This document shows positions 50,151 to 57,572 of a DNA stretch of 64,000 bases, piece after piece. The translations under genes were made by a program, and so were the position numbers. Every line of letters begins with the position of its first letter. Positions within the stretch are counted from its first letter, which is position 1. This DNA is from Mycobacterium sp. MFM001 (GTDB lineage Bacteria > Actinomycetota > Actinomycetes > Mycobacteriales > Mycobacteriaceae). The DNA lies in contig NZ_BFAB01000018.1 in assembly GCF_003402475.1 (NCBI RefSeq), forward strand, positions 1-64,000, written 5' to 3'. The notes under the pieces are model-generated. The model saw only the letters and a program-made list of their open reading frames with translations. It did not search any database and was not told the origin of the DNA.

Positions 50151-51173
50151 CTACCGCCGGCTCATGGTGAGTTTGCCTGCGGTTTTGTGCAGCTCCTGGG
50201 CGGTGGTGCGCTTGCCTGTGCGTTCTTCTCGCTCCAGTTGGCGCCGCTTGGACACCTCGAACTTGTCGCAGGCTTGCTCGAGCTCCTTGATCAGCACCGC
50301 CAGGTCGTCGCGCATCGCGGCGGCTTCACCGGTGAAGTCCTCGCGCTCGAAGATGCGCCACTTCTTCAGGACCGGCATGACGACGTCCTCGAGATGGATG
50401 CGCGGGTCGTAGACGCCGCCGACGGCGATGACGACGGCCTTGCGGCGGAACTCCGGCACCTGAAAGCCGGGCATCTGGAAGTTGCGCAGCACCCGGTGCA
50501 GCGACTTCATCGCCTGGTTGGGCGCGATCTCGAATCCGGCCTCGCTGACGTCGCGGTAGAAGATCATGTGCAGGTTCTCGTCGGCCGAGACCTTGGCCAG
50601 CAGCTGGTCGGCGATTGCGTCGTTGCAGGCCCTACCGGTGTTGCGGTGCGAAATCCGGGTCGCGAGCTCCTGGAAGGTGACGTAAATGATCGAGTCGAAC
50701 AGGCTCTCGGCGAACAGGTCTTCCCGAACCTGGTGGTTCTGGCCCGGGCTGAAACCCCGGTTGACCACCTCGATGCGCAGCAGCTCCAGCTCGACCGGGT
50801 CGACGGCCCGGGTCACCACCAGGTAGTCGCGCAGCGCCATCCCGTGCCGGTTTTCCTCGGCGGTCCAGCGGTTGACCCACTGGCCCCAGGCGCCGTCCAT
50901 GCCGAAGTTCATCGCGATCTCGCGGTGGTAGCTCGGAAGGTTGTCCTCGGTGACCAGGTTCTGCACCATCGCCACCTGGGCGACGTCGGAAAGCTTCGAC
51001 TGCCCGGGCTCCCAGTCCTGCCCGCCCAGCGCGTAGTAGTTCTTCCCGTCCGACCACGGGATGTAGTCGTGCGGGTTCCAGTTCTTGTGCATCGACAGAT
51101 GCCGGTTGAGGTTCTTCTCGACGACGGGTTCGAGTTCGTGCAACAGGTGCAGGTCGGTCAGGTCAGCCGACAT
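50151..51173 (-). CDS. desA1: Acyl-ACP desaturase DesA1
   Basis: Soluble diiron stearoyl-ACP-type desaturase of 340 residues that works on long acyl-ACP chains in mycolic acid synthesis. The two EExxH motifs appear as TAEENRHG near residue 104 and SADENLHMI near 192, with further ligand Glu residues in the paired helices. The C-terminal ~60 residues are charged and helical. A clear promoter lies at 51211-51239, and GGAGGGG precedes the ATG. desA1 is repressed in mycobacteria by the TetR regulator MadR; I cannot identify its site with certainty. Confidence 0.95.
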   Translation of the reverse strand: MSADLTDLHLLHELEPVVEKNLNRHLSMHKNWNPHDYIPWSDGKNYYALGGQDWEPGQSKLSDVAQVAMVQNLVTEDNLPSYHREIAMNFGMDGAWGQWVNRWTAEENRHGMALRDYLVVTRAVDPVELELLRIEVVNRGFSPGQNHQVREDLFAESLFDSIIYVTFQELATRISHRNTGRACNDAIADQLLAKVSADENLHMIFYRDVSEAGFEIAPNQAMKSLHRVLRNFQMPGFQVPEFRRKAVVIAVGGVYDPRIHLEDVVMPVLKKWRIFEREDFTGEAAAMRDDLAVLIKELEQACDKFEVSKRRQLEREERTGKRTTAQELHKTAGKLTMSRR

Positions 51174-51210
51174 GGGCCCCTCCAGTTATCTGTATCTGTT
51201 GGTTGCAGTC

Positions 51211-51239
51211 AATATATCTGTGTACGTCGGTAGCATCAA
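51211..51239 (-). promoter_or_regulatory. desA1 promoter, sigma-70 type
   Basis: On the minus strand TTGATG (51239-51234) and TATATT (51216-51211) are separated by exactly 17 nt, the best -35/-10 pair seen in this window. The leader to the desA1 ATG is about 30 nt. Confidence 0.65.
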
Positions 51240-51274
51240 GTTTCGCGATGTCAGCGTGCCGCCTGCTCGCGCGG

Positions 51275-51856
51275 CTAGACCGTGGCGCGGCTGAGCAGCA
51301 TGTCGACGCAGTAGTCGATGAACTGCTTGCGGGTGGCCGCCAGCCGCCCGTCCAGGTATGCGGTGAACAGCGCGGTCAGGCCCCCGATCAGGCTGGTGGC
51401 GACCATGTTCTGCATGACCGGGTCGCCGATCCGGGTGAGCTTGCGCTGCAGCAGGTCGATGAAGTTGGGCATCCATTCCGCGCCGGAGCGGGTCAGCACC
51501 GGCTCCACCTCGGGTGCCAGCAGCAGCACGCGTCCCCGCACCGGGTCGTCGACCATCAACGCGACGAACTGCTCGACGGCTTCGCGCGGAGTGGCCGCCG
51601 ATGTCAGCGTCGACATCGCCCGCGTGCAGACGTCGTCGTAGACCGCGCGCACGAATTCGTCTCGGTCGCTGAAGCTTTCGTAGAAGTAGCGTTCGGTCAG
51701 CCCGGCTTCGCGGCACACCGCCCGGACGGTGACCGCCGGACCCCCTTCGCCACCGAGCAATTGCACTCCGGCGGCGACGAGTTTGTCCCGGCGCAGAGCC
51801 TGGCGATCCTCGAGGGGAACACCGGACCAGCGCCCCCGTCGTTGACCGGACGACAC
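51275..51856 (-). CDS. TetR-family regulator (Rv0825c-like)
   Basis: A 193-residue repressor. The helix-turn-helix covers about 20-65 (RRDKLVAAGVQLLGGEGG, VTVRAVCREAGLTERYFYES). The C-terminal domain contains FIDLLQRKLTRIGDPVMQNM. It is divergent from the MpaB-like gene by 19 bp and lies upstream of desA1 on the same strand. The 13-bp palindrome at 51863-51875 just upstream of its ATG is a candidate operator for controlling itself and the divergent gene. Confidence 0.82.
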   Translation of the reverse strand: MSSGQRRGRWSGVPLEDRQALRRDKLVAAGVQLLGGEGGPAVTVRAVCREAGLTERYFYESFSDRDEFVRAVYDDVCTRAMSTLTSAATPREAVEQFVALMVDDPVRGRVLLLAPEVEPVLTRSGAEWMPNFIDLLQRKLTRIGDPVMQNMVATSLIGGLTALFTAYLDGRLAATRKQFIDYCVDMLLSRATV

Positions 51857-51862
51857 ATCGCT

Positions 51863-51875
51863 CCTAAGGTTTAGG
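51863..51875. promoter_or_regulatory. Palindrome CCTAAGGTTTAGG, candidate TetR operator
   Basis: Perfect 5-bp arms (CCTAA and TTAGG) around GGT in the 19-bp space between two divergent genes. Placement 7 bp before the TetR ATG would let a bound repressor block both promoters. Confidence 0.45.
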
Positions 51876-52925
51876 TTGACAACGCATGTAGTCAGTGTGG
51901 CTGAGACCGGACAGGAAACATCATCAGTGACTCAAGATACTTTCCAGGCGCGCCCGCTGACCAGCGAAGTGGCCTCGGGCTGCCCGGTGTCGCCAGCCGG
52001 ATACGACGCGCCGCCCACGCCGCTCGGACCTGATTCGCTCACCTGGAAATACTTCGGCGACTGGCGCGGGATGCTGCAGGGCCCGTGGGCGGGGTCGATG
52101 CAGAACATGCATCCGCAACTCGGCGCGGCGGTCGAGGATCACTCGACGTTTTTCCGGGAACGCTGGCCGCGGCTGCTGCGCTCGTTGTACCCGATCGGCG
52201 GCGTGGTGTTCGACGGCGATCGTGCACCGATTACCGGCGCCGAGGTGCGCGACTACCACGTCGACATCAAGGGCGTCGACGCTCAGGGCCGGCGCTACCA
52301 CGCGCTCAATCCCGATGTCTTCTACTGGGCACACGCCACCTTCTTCGTCGGCACTTTGATTGTGGCCGAACGTTTTTGCGGCGGCATCACCGAGGCGCAG
52401 AAGCGGCAGCTCTTCGACGAGCACGTCGAGTGGTACCGGATGTATGGCATGAGCATGCGGCCGGTACCGGAATCCTGGGAGGACTTCCAGGTCTACTGGG
52501 ACCACATGTGCCGCGAGGTTCTGGAGAACAACTATGCCGCCCGCGAGGTGCTCAATCTGACTGAGTTACCGAAACCGCCGTTCGCGCAACGGCTCCCGGA
52601 TTGGCTGTGGGCCGCACAGCGAAAACTGATGGCACGGTTCTTCGTCTGGTTCACCGTGGGTCTCTACGACCCGCCGGTGCGCGAGCTGATGGGCTACACC
52701 TGGTCGTCTCGGGACGAGTGGCTGCACCGCCGATTTGGCGACGTCGTCCGGCTGGTCTTCGCCTTGGTGCCGCGGCGCTATCGCAAGCATCCGCGGGCCC
52801 GCGCCGGGTGGGACCGCGCCACCGGCCGCATCCCGGCCGACGCACCGCTGGTGCACACCCCTGCGCGCAACCTGCCGCCGGCCGACGAGCGGGACAACCC
52901 AAAGCACTACTGCCCCAACGTTTAA
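51876..52925 (+). CDS. MpaB/DUF2236-family oxygenase-like protein (Rv0826-like)
   Basis: A protein of up to 349 residues in the DUF2236 family, which includes latex-clearing protein and fungal MpaB' and is haem-binding in known members. DVFYWAHATFFVGTLIVAERF contains the conserved WxHxT-type block with the likely axial His; RYHALNPD and DWLWAAQRKLMARFF are also conserved. TTG 51876 gives a length similar to Rv0826 (351); GTG 51897 and GTG 51928 are alternatives and give a start without the odd polar leader. It ends 6 nt before the convergent histidine-rich gene. Confidence 0.75.
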   Translation: MTTHVVSVAETGQETSSVTQDTFQARPLTSEVASGCPVSPAGYDAPPTPLGPDSLTWKYFGDWRGMLQGPWAGSMQNMHPQLGAAVEDHSTFFRERWPRLLRSLYPIGGVVFDGDRAPITGAEVRDYHVDIKGVDAQGRRYHALNPDVFYWAHATFFVGTLIVAERFCGGITEAQKRQLFDEHVEWYRMYGMSMRPVPESWEDFQVYWDHMCREVLENNYAAREVLNLTELPKPPFAQRLPDWLWAAQRKLMARFFVWFTVGLYDPPVRELMGYTWSSRDEWLHRRFGDVVRLVFALVPRRYRKHPRARAGWDRATGRIPADAPLVHTPARNLPPADERDNPKHYCPNV

Positions 52926-52931
52926 CCCGCG

Positions 52932-53135
52932 TCAGTGGGCGTGGCTGTGCGCCTCCTCGAGCCCGGCCTGGTGCACGTGCTGATGAGTGTGTTCGGTGCC
53001 GTCGTCGTGTGCGTGGGCGTGCTCGTGTTCGACATGCTCGTGCTCGTGCGTCGTGTGGTCGTGCGTGTGAGCGACGCCGCCGTGCTCGTGTTCGTGTGAG
53101 TGCGGCGCTTCGTGCGGGTGGTCGTGGTGCGACAT
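52932..53135 (-). CDS. Histidine-rich putative Ni/Co/Zn-binding protein
   Basis: A 67-residue protein with 25 His, mostly as HxH, HEHEH or HDH repeats together with Asp and Glu; it opens MSHHDHPHEAPHSHEHEH. There are no Cys and no signal peptide, so it is probably a cytosolic metal buffer or chaperone, comparable in composition with Hpn-type or HypB-tail histidine-rich segments. ATG 53135 lies 4 nt after the kmtR stop on the same strand, so it is cotranscribed with the Ni/Co sensor. AAGGAGATAAGG precedes the ATG. Confidence 0.8.
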   Translation of the reverse strand: MSHHDHPHEAPHSHEHEHGGVAHTHDHTTHEHEHVEHEHAHAHDDGTEHTHQHVHQAGLEEAHSHAH

Positions 53136-53139
53136 ATCC

Positions 53140-53529
53140 TTATCTCCTTTGTTTCGTTGACTTTTCGGCAACGACCTGCAGTCCGGCGTCGGCGCGGTGA
53201 TGCGGCGGAACGCCCGGACCGGCATGCTCGGCATTGAAGACGGCGTCGGTGACCAGCTGGCACACGTGATCGTTTTCCAGGCTGTAGAAGATCGTGGTGC
53301 CTTCGCGACGGGTGCGGACCAACCGGGCCATCCGCAGCTTGGCGAGGTGCTGCGAGACCGACGGGGCCGGCTTGCCCACATGCTCGGCAAGCTCGTTGAC
53401 CGACATCTCCCGATGGGCGAGCGACCAGAGCACCTGGACCCGCGTCGGGTCGGCCAGCATGCGGAACACCTCGGCCACCAGGCGGACCTGATCGTCCGGC
53501 AGCCGCATATCCCTATTACTTGCATGCAT
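53140..53529 (-). CDS. kmtR: ArsR-family Ni/Co sensor KmtR
   Basis: A 129-residue winged-helix repressor. In M. tuberculosis KmtR (Rv0827c) releases DNA on binding Ni or Co and controls the CDF exporter gene cdf. The metal ligands known for KmtR, His88, Glu101, His102, His110 and His111, are all present at the same numbers here when ATG 53529 is used, which also supports this start. The recognition helix reads PAPSVSQHLAKLRMARL. It leads a two-gene operon with the histidine-rich protein. Confidence 0.93.
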   Translation of the reverse strand: MHASNRDMRLPDDQVRLVAEVFRMLADPTRVQVLWSLAHREMSVNELAEHVGKPAPSVSQHLAKLRMARLVRTRREGTTIFYSLENDHVCQLVTDAVFNAEHAGPGVPPHHRADAGLQVVAEKSTKQRR

Positions 53530-53569
53530 ACGCAGATAGTAGCGCAGCGCGGGTCCGGGCTGTCAAGGG

Positions 53570-54079
53570 TCAGCCGACGGGGGCGTCGGGCACCCGTCGT
53601 TCTCCGCCGTTGCGTTCGTTCCAGAACCGGTACACGTCGACCGCGTCGTCGCGGGGTTCGTAGCGCATCGGCAGACGCCGCTGGTCGGCCGGCTTGGCGA
53701 ACTCCCCGTAAAACGTTGCGAGCTCGAAGTACTTGCGGTCGTCGACGTAGTAGGGCTCGTACTGCTCGCGGTTGGTGAGGAACACGACCTGATCCGGTGA
53801 GCAGTAGTACAGCGCACCCAGGCACATCGGGCACGGGTGGGCCAGCACATAGATGGTGGTGCCGACGAGGTGCTCGGTGCCCAGCTTCGTGCAGGCCTGA
53901 CGGATGGCAAGGATCTCCGCGTGCGCGGTCGGGTCGTGGCTCTGGGCGACCTTGTTGGCGCTCTCGGCGAGGACTTCGCCGTCCTTGACGATCACCGTCG
54001 CAAACGGGCGCCCGCCTTCGGCGACGTTCCGGCGGGCCAGGTCGATGGTCCGTTGGGCGAAGTCCATGACAGTCCCCAT
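53570..54079 (-). CDS. CMP/dCMP-type zinc deaminase (Rv0828c-like)
   Basis: A 169-residue cytidine/guanine-deaminase-fold enzyme. Zinc and catalytic residues are in DPTAHAEILAI (His and Glu near residue 53) and AHPCPMCLGALYY (two Cys near 83-86). It resembles guanine deaminase GuaD or the nucleoside deaminase group; the base specificity is uncertain. ATG 54079 has TTATCT 7 nt upstream (leaderless), while ATG 54067 four codons later is an alternative. Confidence 0.8.
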   Translation of the reverse strand: MGTVMDFAQRTIDLARRNVAEGGRPFATVIVKDGEVLAESANKVAQSHDPTAHAEILAIRQACTKLGTEHLVGTTIYVLAHPCPMCLGALYYCSPDQVVFLTNREQYEPYYVDDRKYFELATFYGEFAKPADQRRLPMRYEPRDDAVDVYRFWNERNGGERRVPDAPVG

Positions 54080-54136
54080 CCGCTACAGATAACTAGCTGA
54101 TCTATATTATTGAGAACCTCGGATGGGAGTACCCGA

Positions 54137-55033
54137 ATGCGCACCGACAGCGATACCTGGGATCTGGCGAGCAGCGTCGGCGCGACGGCGACGATGGTTG
54201 CCGCACAACGAGCGCTGGCTGCGGCGGCATCGCTGATCGACGACCCGTTTGCTGCCCCGCTGGTGCGCGCGGTCGGCTACGACGTCTACACCCGCCTGGT
54301 GGACGGGCAGATCCCGGTCACCGAGGACTCCGAATTCGACCCGGACCGGATGGCCCGGGGGATGGCGGTCCGGACCCGGTTCTACGACCGCTTCTTTGTC
54401 GAGGCGACGGAGGGCGGCATCCGTCAGGCGGTCATCGTGGCGGCGGGCCTCGACGCGCGGGCGTACCGGTTGCCGTGGCCGGCGGGAACCGTCGTCTACG
54501 AGGTCGATATGCCCGAGGTGATCGATTTCAAGACCGCGACGCTGGCCAAGCTGGGCGCCGAGCCGACCGCGGAGCGGCGGACCGTGGCCGTCGATCTGCG
54601 CGACGACTGGCCGGCGGCGCTGCGGGATGCCGGATTCGACACGGACGCCGCCGCGGCGTGGAGTGCCGAGGGCCTCGTTGTGTATCTGCCACCCGAGGCC
54701 CAGGACGCGCTGTTCGACAACATCACCGCGCTCAGTGCTGCCGGCAGTCGATTGGCATCCGAATTCGTGCCGGACACAACGATTTTCGCTGATGAGCGGT
54801 GGCGTGCGCATCATGAGCGGATGAGCGAGCTCGGCTTCGACATCGACTTCAACGAGCTCGTCTACCACTTCGAACGCAGCCACATCATCGAGTACCTGAC
54901 CCGGCATGGCTGGCAGGTGTCGCACCGCACCGTCGCGCAGCTGCACGCCGACAACGGTTTTACCTATCCCGACGACGACGTCGCGGCGGCTTTTGCCGAC
55001 GTCACCTATCTCAGCGCGGTGCTGGGCGGTTAG
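54137..55033 (+). CDS. SAM-dependent methyltransferase, LCM type (Rv0830-like)
   Basis: A 298-residue protein of the large mycobacterial family of putative S-adenosylmethionine methyltransferases (TIGR00027/PF04072, leucine carboxyl methyltransferase type). It opens TDSDTWDLASSVGATATMVA, with AVIVAAGLDARAYRLPWPAG as SAM site and VYEVDMPEVIDFK after it; SAEGLVVYLPPEAQD is the third hallmark. ATG 54137 is preferred over 54110. The substrate is unknown for nearly all family members. Its end overlaps the convergent Fgd2-like gene by 4 nt. Confidence 0.88.
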   Translation: MRTDSDTWDLASSVGATATMVAAQRALAAAASLIDDPFAAPLVRAVGYDVYTRLVDGQIPVTEDSEFDPDRMARGMAVRTRFYDRFFVEATEGGIRQAVIVAAGLDARAYRLPWPAGTVVYEVDMPEVIDFKTATLAKLGAEPTAERRTVAVDLRDDWPAALRDAGFDTDAAAAWSAEGLVVYLPPEAQDALFDNITALSAAGSRLASEFVPDTTIFADERWRAHHERMSELGFDIDFNELVYHFERSHIIEYLTRHGWQVSHRTVAQLHADNGFTYPDDDVAAAFADVTYLSAVLGG

Positions 55034-56112
55034 TGCAGCTGCGGTAGAACTTTCGTGCGGTAGAACTCGACCGCCGTTTTCGGGTCCTGCTGCGGGAAGT
55101 GCATGAACGGCGTCGCCCCGGCGTCGAGAACAGACTGGACGGCTTTGATGTGGACCGCGGGGTCGGTACCGGTGGTCCAGCCTTTGATCACCTTGTCGAG
55201 TGGGTTGGCTTCGGCTGCGCGCTGAATATCTACGGGGTTGGGTTGATCGACGGCGCCGCCGGTGAAGCGCCACAGCTCGGCGGCGCGATTGATCTCGCCC
55301 TGGTCGCCGACGACGGCGAACATCTCGGCCCGCTTGCCCAGCGTCGCTGGGTCGCGGCCGGAATCCTTGGCGCCCTGGATAAAAGCGTCGACCAGCTTCT
55401 GGTCTTTCATGCTGTCGGCCTGCGCGATCCAGCCGTCGCCGTATTGACCGGCCAGGTGTGCGCTTTTCGGACCGCCGGCGGCGACGAAGATCGGCGGAGG
55501 CTTTTGCGGCCGGTCGTAGATTTTGAGCTGGTTGGTCTGAAAGTATTTGCCCTGGAATGAGATTCGTTGACCCGTCCACAGTTGCCGGATGAGCTGGATG
55601 GACTCGATCAGCCGGTCGTGGCGCTCTTGGTAGCTGCCGAACTGGGTGGTGGCCGCCTGCTCGTTGAGGCGCTCGCCGGTGCCGACGCCGAGGAACACCC
55701 GGCCCGGGTAGAGCACTTCGAGCGAGGCGAAGGCGTGCGCGACGGTCGTCGGGTGGTAGCGGTAGATCGGGCAGGTGACGCCGGTGCCGAACGGGATGTG
55801 CTCGGTTCGCTGGCCGACCAACGCCAGCGTGATCCACGGGAACATCGCATGGCCCTCGTTGTCCTGCCACGGCTGGATGTGGTCGCTGGCCCACAGGTAG
55901 CGAAAGCCCGCCCGCTCGGCCGCCTGCGCCTGGTCGACCAGCTGGGCAGTTTGGAACTGCTCATGGGAGAGCACGAACCCCACGCCCGGGCCCGGCGGAG
56001 GCGGCGGGACGGTCGGCGTGGTTTCGGGCTTCGAGCTACACGCGGCGGCAAGGCCGGTGGCGCTCAGCCCGGCGGTGATCAGGCCGAAGGAGCGGCGTGA
56101 TATTCCTCTCAT
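55030..56112 (-). CDS. fgd2: F420-dependent dehydrogenase, Tat lipoprotein (Fgd2/fHMAD-like)
   Basis: A 360-residue luciferase-like F420 enzyme exported to the envelope. The N-terminus has twin Arg (ISRRSFGLITAG) and a lipobox AAAC with Cys25. The core contains WASDHIQPW, GTGVTCPIYRYHP and GVGTGERLNE, the F420-dependent LLM blocks. Rv0132c, of the same length, is reported as an F420-dependent hydroxymycolic acid dehydrogenase that makes ketomycolates. A related role in mycolate oxidation is likely but inferred. Confidence 0.85.
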   Translation of the reverse strand: MRGISRRSFGLITAGLSATGLAAACSSKPETTPTVPPPPPGPGVGFVLSHEQFQTAQLVDQAQAAERAGFRYLWASDHIQPWQDNEGHAMFPWITLALVGQRTEHIPFGTGVTCPIYRYHPTTVAHAFASLEVLYPGRVFLGVGTGERLNEQAATTQFGSYQERHDRLIESIQLIRQLWTGQRISFQGKYFQTNQLKIYDRPQKPPPIFVAAGGPKSAHLAGQYGDGWIAQADSMKDQKLVDAFIQGAKDSGRDPATLGKRAEMFAVVGDQGEINRAAELWRFTGGAVDQPNPVDIQRAAEANPLDKVIKGWTTGTDPAVHIKAVQSVLDAGATPFMHFPQQDPKTAVEFYRTKVLPQLH

Positions 56113-56132
56113 CGCCTGGGGGTACCCAGGTT

Positions 56133-56354
56133 TTACCTACCTGTCGTTTGCGCACAATAGGTTTCGAGGTCCTTTTGGGTGTAGGCCGGTGTGGCAATGC
56201 CGCCGACGGCCCCCTGGTTCGCGGTGATGCAGTCCTTGTAGTCGTGGCTCTCCCAGGGCCGTTGCGCAATCACGATCGCGCCGACGATGACGATTCCCGC
56301 CACGATCGACCAAATCACGAGCCACCTGCGGGGCAGTGTGTTAATAGCTTTCAC
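56133..56354 (-). CDS. Small membrane-anchored protein
   Basis: A 73-residue protein with one N-terminal membrane helix (LVIWSIVAGIVIVGAIVIAQ) and a ~45-residue external part containing HDYKDCITANQG and YTQKDLETYCAQT; the two Cys probably form a disulfide. GTG 56354 is taken as start and overlaps the end of the Excalibur gene by 14 nt, so the two are coupled. No family recognised. Confidence 0.55.
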   Translation of the reverse strand: MKAINTLPRRWLVIWSIVAGIVIVGAIVIAQRPWESHDYKDCITANQGAVGGIATPAYTQKDLETYCAQTTGR

Positions 56355-56553
56355 AGGCGACGCCGTCGTTGTCGCGATCCAGTGCAGGCCGATACGCCTG
56401 ATCACCCCGGGGGATGTAATAGCGCCCATCGTTGTGGGCCTCAGTGCAGTTCTTGTAGGGCGGACCCGCGACCGCGGCCGGCGCGACGACCACACCGGCG
56501 CCCAGGGCGGCGGTACCGATTGCAATCGCACCCAGGAAAGCGGGGATTGTCAT
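56341..56553 (-). CDS. Secreted Excalibur-domain protein
   Basis: A 70-residue protein: signal peptide (TIPAFLGAIAIGTAALGAGV to about AVAG) followed by an Excalibur calcium-binding domain, with YKNCTEAHNDGRYYIPRGD and the C-terminal LDRDNDGVACE. The D-x-D-x-D-G-x-x-C-E pattern is the EF-hand-like core, and the two Cys close the loop. GGAGGG precedes the ATG. A small extracellular or envelope Ca-binding protein of unknown role. Confidence 0.82.
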   Translation of the reverse strand: MTIPAFLGAIAIGTAALGAGVVVAPAAVAGPPYKNCTEAHNDGRYYIPRGDQAYRPALDRDNDGVACESY

Positions 56554-56719
56554 CGCTAAGCACCCTCCAGCAACGGAATGTTCCACTTTGGTGAAATAAC
56601 GTCTACCACGGGAGCCTAGCTCATCGCTAATTTTGACGGCAGAGAACCTGGACACGCACGAGCCGACGGCGATCGCCGCCACGACGTCAAGGATCAGCCG
56701 AAACACCGCCAGACAAGAG

Positions 56720-56792
56720 TGCCCCCACTAGGACTCGAACCTAGGACCTGCGGATTAAAAGTCCGTAGCTCTACCAACTGAGCTATAGGGGC
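56720..56792 (-). tRNA. tRNA-Lys (anticodon TTT)
   Basis: Complete cloverleaf on the minus strand: 7-bp acceptor stem (GCCCCTA with TGGGGGC), anticodon loop CTTTTAA with TTT, and T-loop TTCGAGT. CCA is not encoded. It is divergent from the three plus-strand tRNAs downstream. Confidence 0.95.
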
Positions 56793-56915
56793 TGCGACGC
56801 ACAGGATACTGCCTCCGTGGCGGGAGCTCGTTTGAGGATTCGGTCTGCCGTGGCCTAAGCTGGCTTGGCTCACAACGTCACCATGTTGCGGGTACCCCGG
56901 AGAGATTCGGTTCTG

Positions 56916-56988
56916 GCCCCCTTCGTCTAGCGGCCTAGGACGCCGCCCTTTCAAGGCGGTAGCGCGGGTTCGAATCCCGTAGGGGGTA
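56916..56988 (+). tRNA. tRNA-Glu (anticodon TTC)
   Basis: Cloverleaf with acceptor GCCCCCT/AGGGGGT (first pair G-U), anticodon loop CTTTCAA containing TTC, and T-arm CGGGTTCGAATCCCG. CCA is not encoded. First of three same-strand tRNA genes. A TTGAGG/TAAGCT pair upstream, 18 nt apart, is a possible promoter. Confidence 0.95.
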
Positions 56989-57020
56989 CGGCGACGCGGC
57001 GACGCGGAGCAGATGAACAA

Positions 57021-57094
57021 GGCCCTGTGGCGCAGTTGGTTAGCGCGCCGCCCTGTCACGGCGGAGGTCGCGGGTTCGAGTCCCGTCAGGGTCG
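57021..57094 (+). tRNA. tRNA-Asp (anticodon GTC)
   Basis: Acceptor GGCCCTG/CAGGGTC, anticodon GTC in CCTGTCACG, T-arm CGGGTTCGAGTCCCG. Discriminator G at 57094 is followed by encoded CCA (57095-57097). Confidence 0.95.
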
Positions 57095-57122
57095 CCATCG
57101 CGGCGAGGCACACGTGCCTTCC

Positions 57123-57196
57123 GGCCAGGTAGCTCAGTCGGTATGAGCGTCCGCCTGAAAAGCGGAAGGTCGCCGGTTCGATCCCGGCCCTGGCCA
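57123..57196 (+). tRNA. tRNA-Phe (anticodon GAA)
   Basis: Acceptor GGCCAGG/CCTGGCC, anticodon GAA in CCTGAAAAG, T-arm CCGGTTCGATCCCGG. Discriminator A at 57196 is followed by encoded CCA (57197-57199). It is the last tRNA before the toxin-antitoxin pair. Confidence 0.95.
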
Positions 57197-57341
57197 CCAG
57201 GTGGTTTAGCGACGCCAGGGCAACGCCCGATTGATCCGCGGATATCGCCTGCAGGACAACAATTTTCGCAGCGGGATCATCCCACTACGCTGTGTGCCAG
57301 CTGGCCTAGTCCGACTAGACTAAGCCCGGTAGAGTTGGTTT

Positions 57342-57572
57342 ATGCCCACCGTCAACATCCACGAGGCGAAGACGCATCTGTCGCAACTGCTCGCTCGCGT
57401 CGAAAACGGCGAGACGATCACCCTCGCCCGGGCCGGCAAGCCGGTCGCCGATCTTGTCCCACATGTGCGGGCCGACATCGCCTTCGGCGGGCTCGCCGGC
57501 CGACTCGACTACGACGCCGACCATTTCGATGACACCGACCGCGACCTCAATGCCCTGTTCGGCATTGAATGA
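57342..57572 (+). CDS. vapB: Antitoxin, Phd/YefM type (VapB-like)
   Basis: A 76-residue antitoxin. The N-terminal TVNIHEAKTHLSQLLARVE and GETITLARAGKPVADLVP match the Phd/YefM DNA-binding fold; the C-terminal acidic YDADHFDDTDRDLNALFG is the toxin-neutralising tail. It overlaps the toxin gene by 4 nt (ATGA). The pair probably represses its own promoter; upstream CTAGTCCGACTAG (57304-57316) is a short palindrome that may be the operator. Confidence 0.9.
   Translation: MPTVNIHEAKTHLSQLLARVENGETITLARAGKPVADLVPHVRADIAFGGLAGRLDYDADHFDDTDRDLNALFGIE

Noticed and set aside
54107..55894. Minus-strand open frame of 595 codons across the methyltransferase and Fgd2 genes
   Set aside because: It is antisense or out of frame to two well-supported genes, with Arg- and His-rich composition typical of high-GC shadow frames.
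57197..57341. Attachment site or integrase remnant after tRNA-Phe
   Set aside because: I saw no direct repeat of the tRNA 3' end downstream and no recombinase gene, so an integrated element is not claimed.
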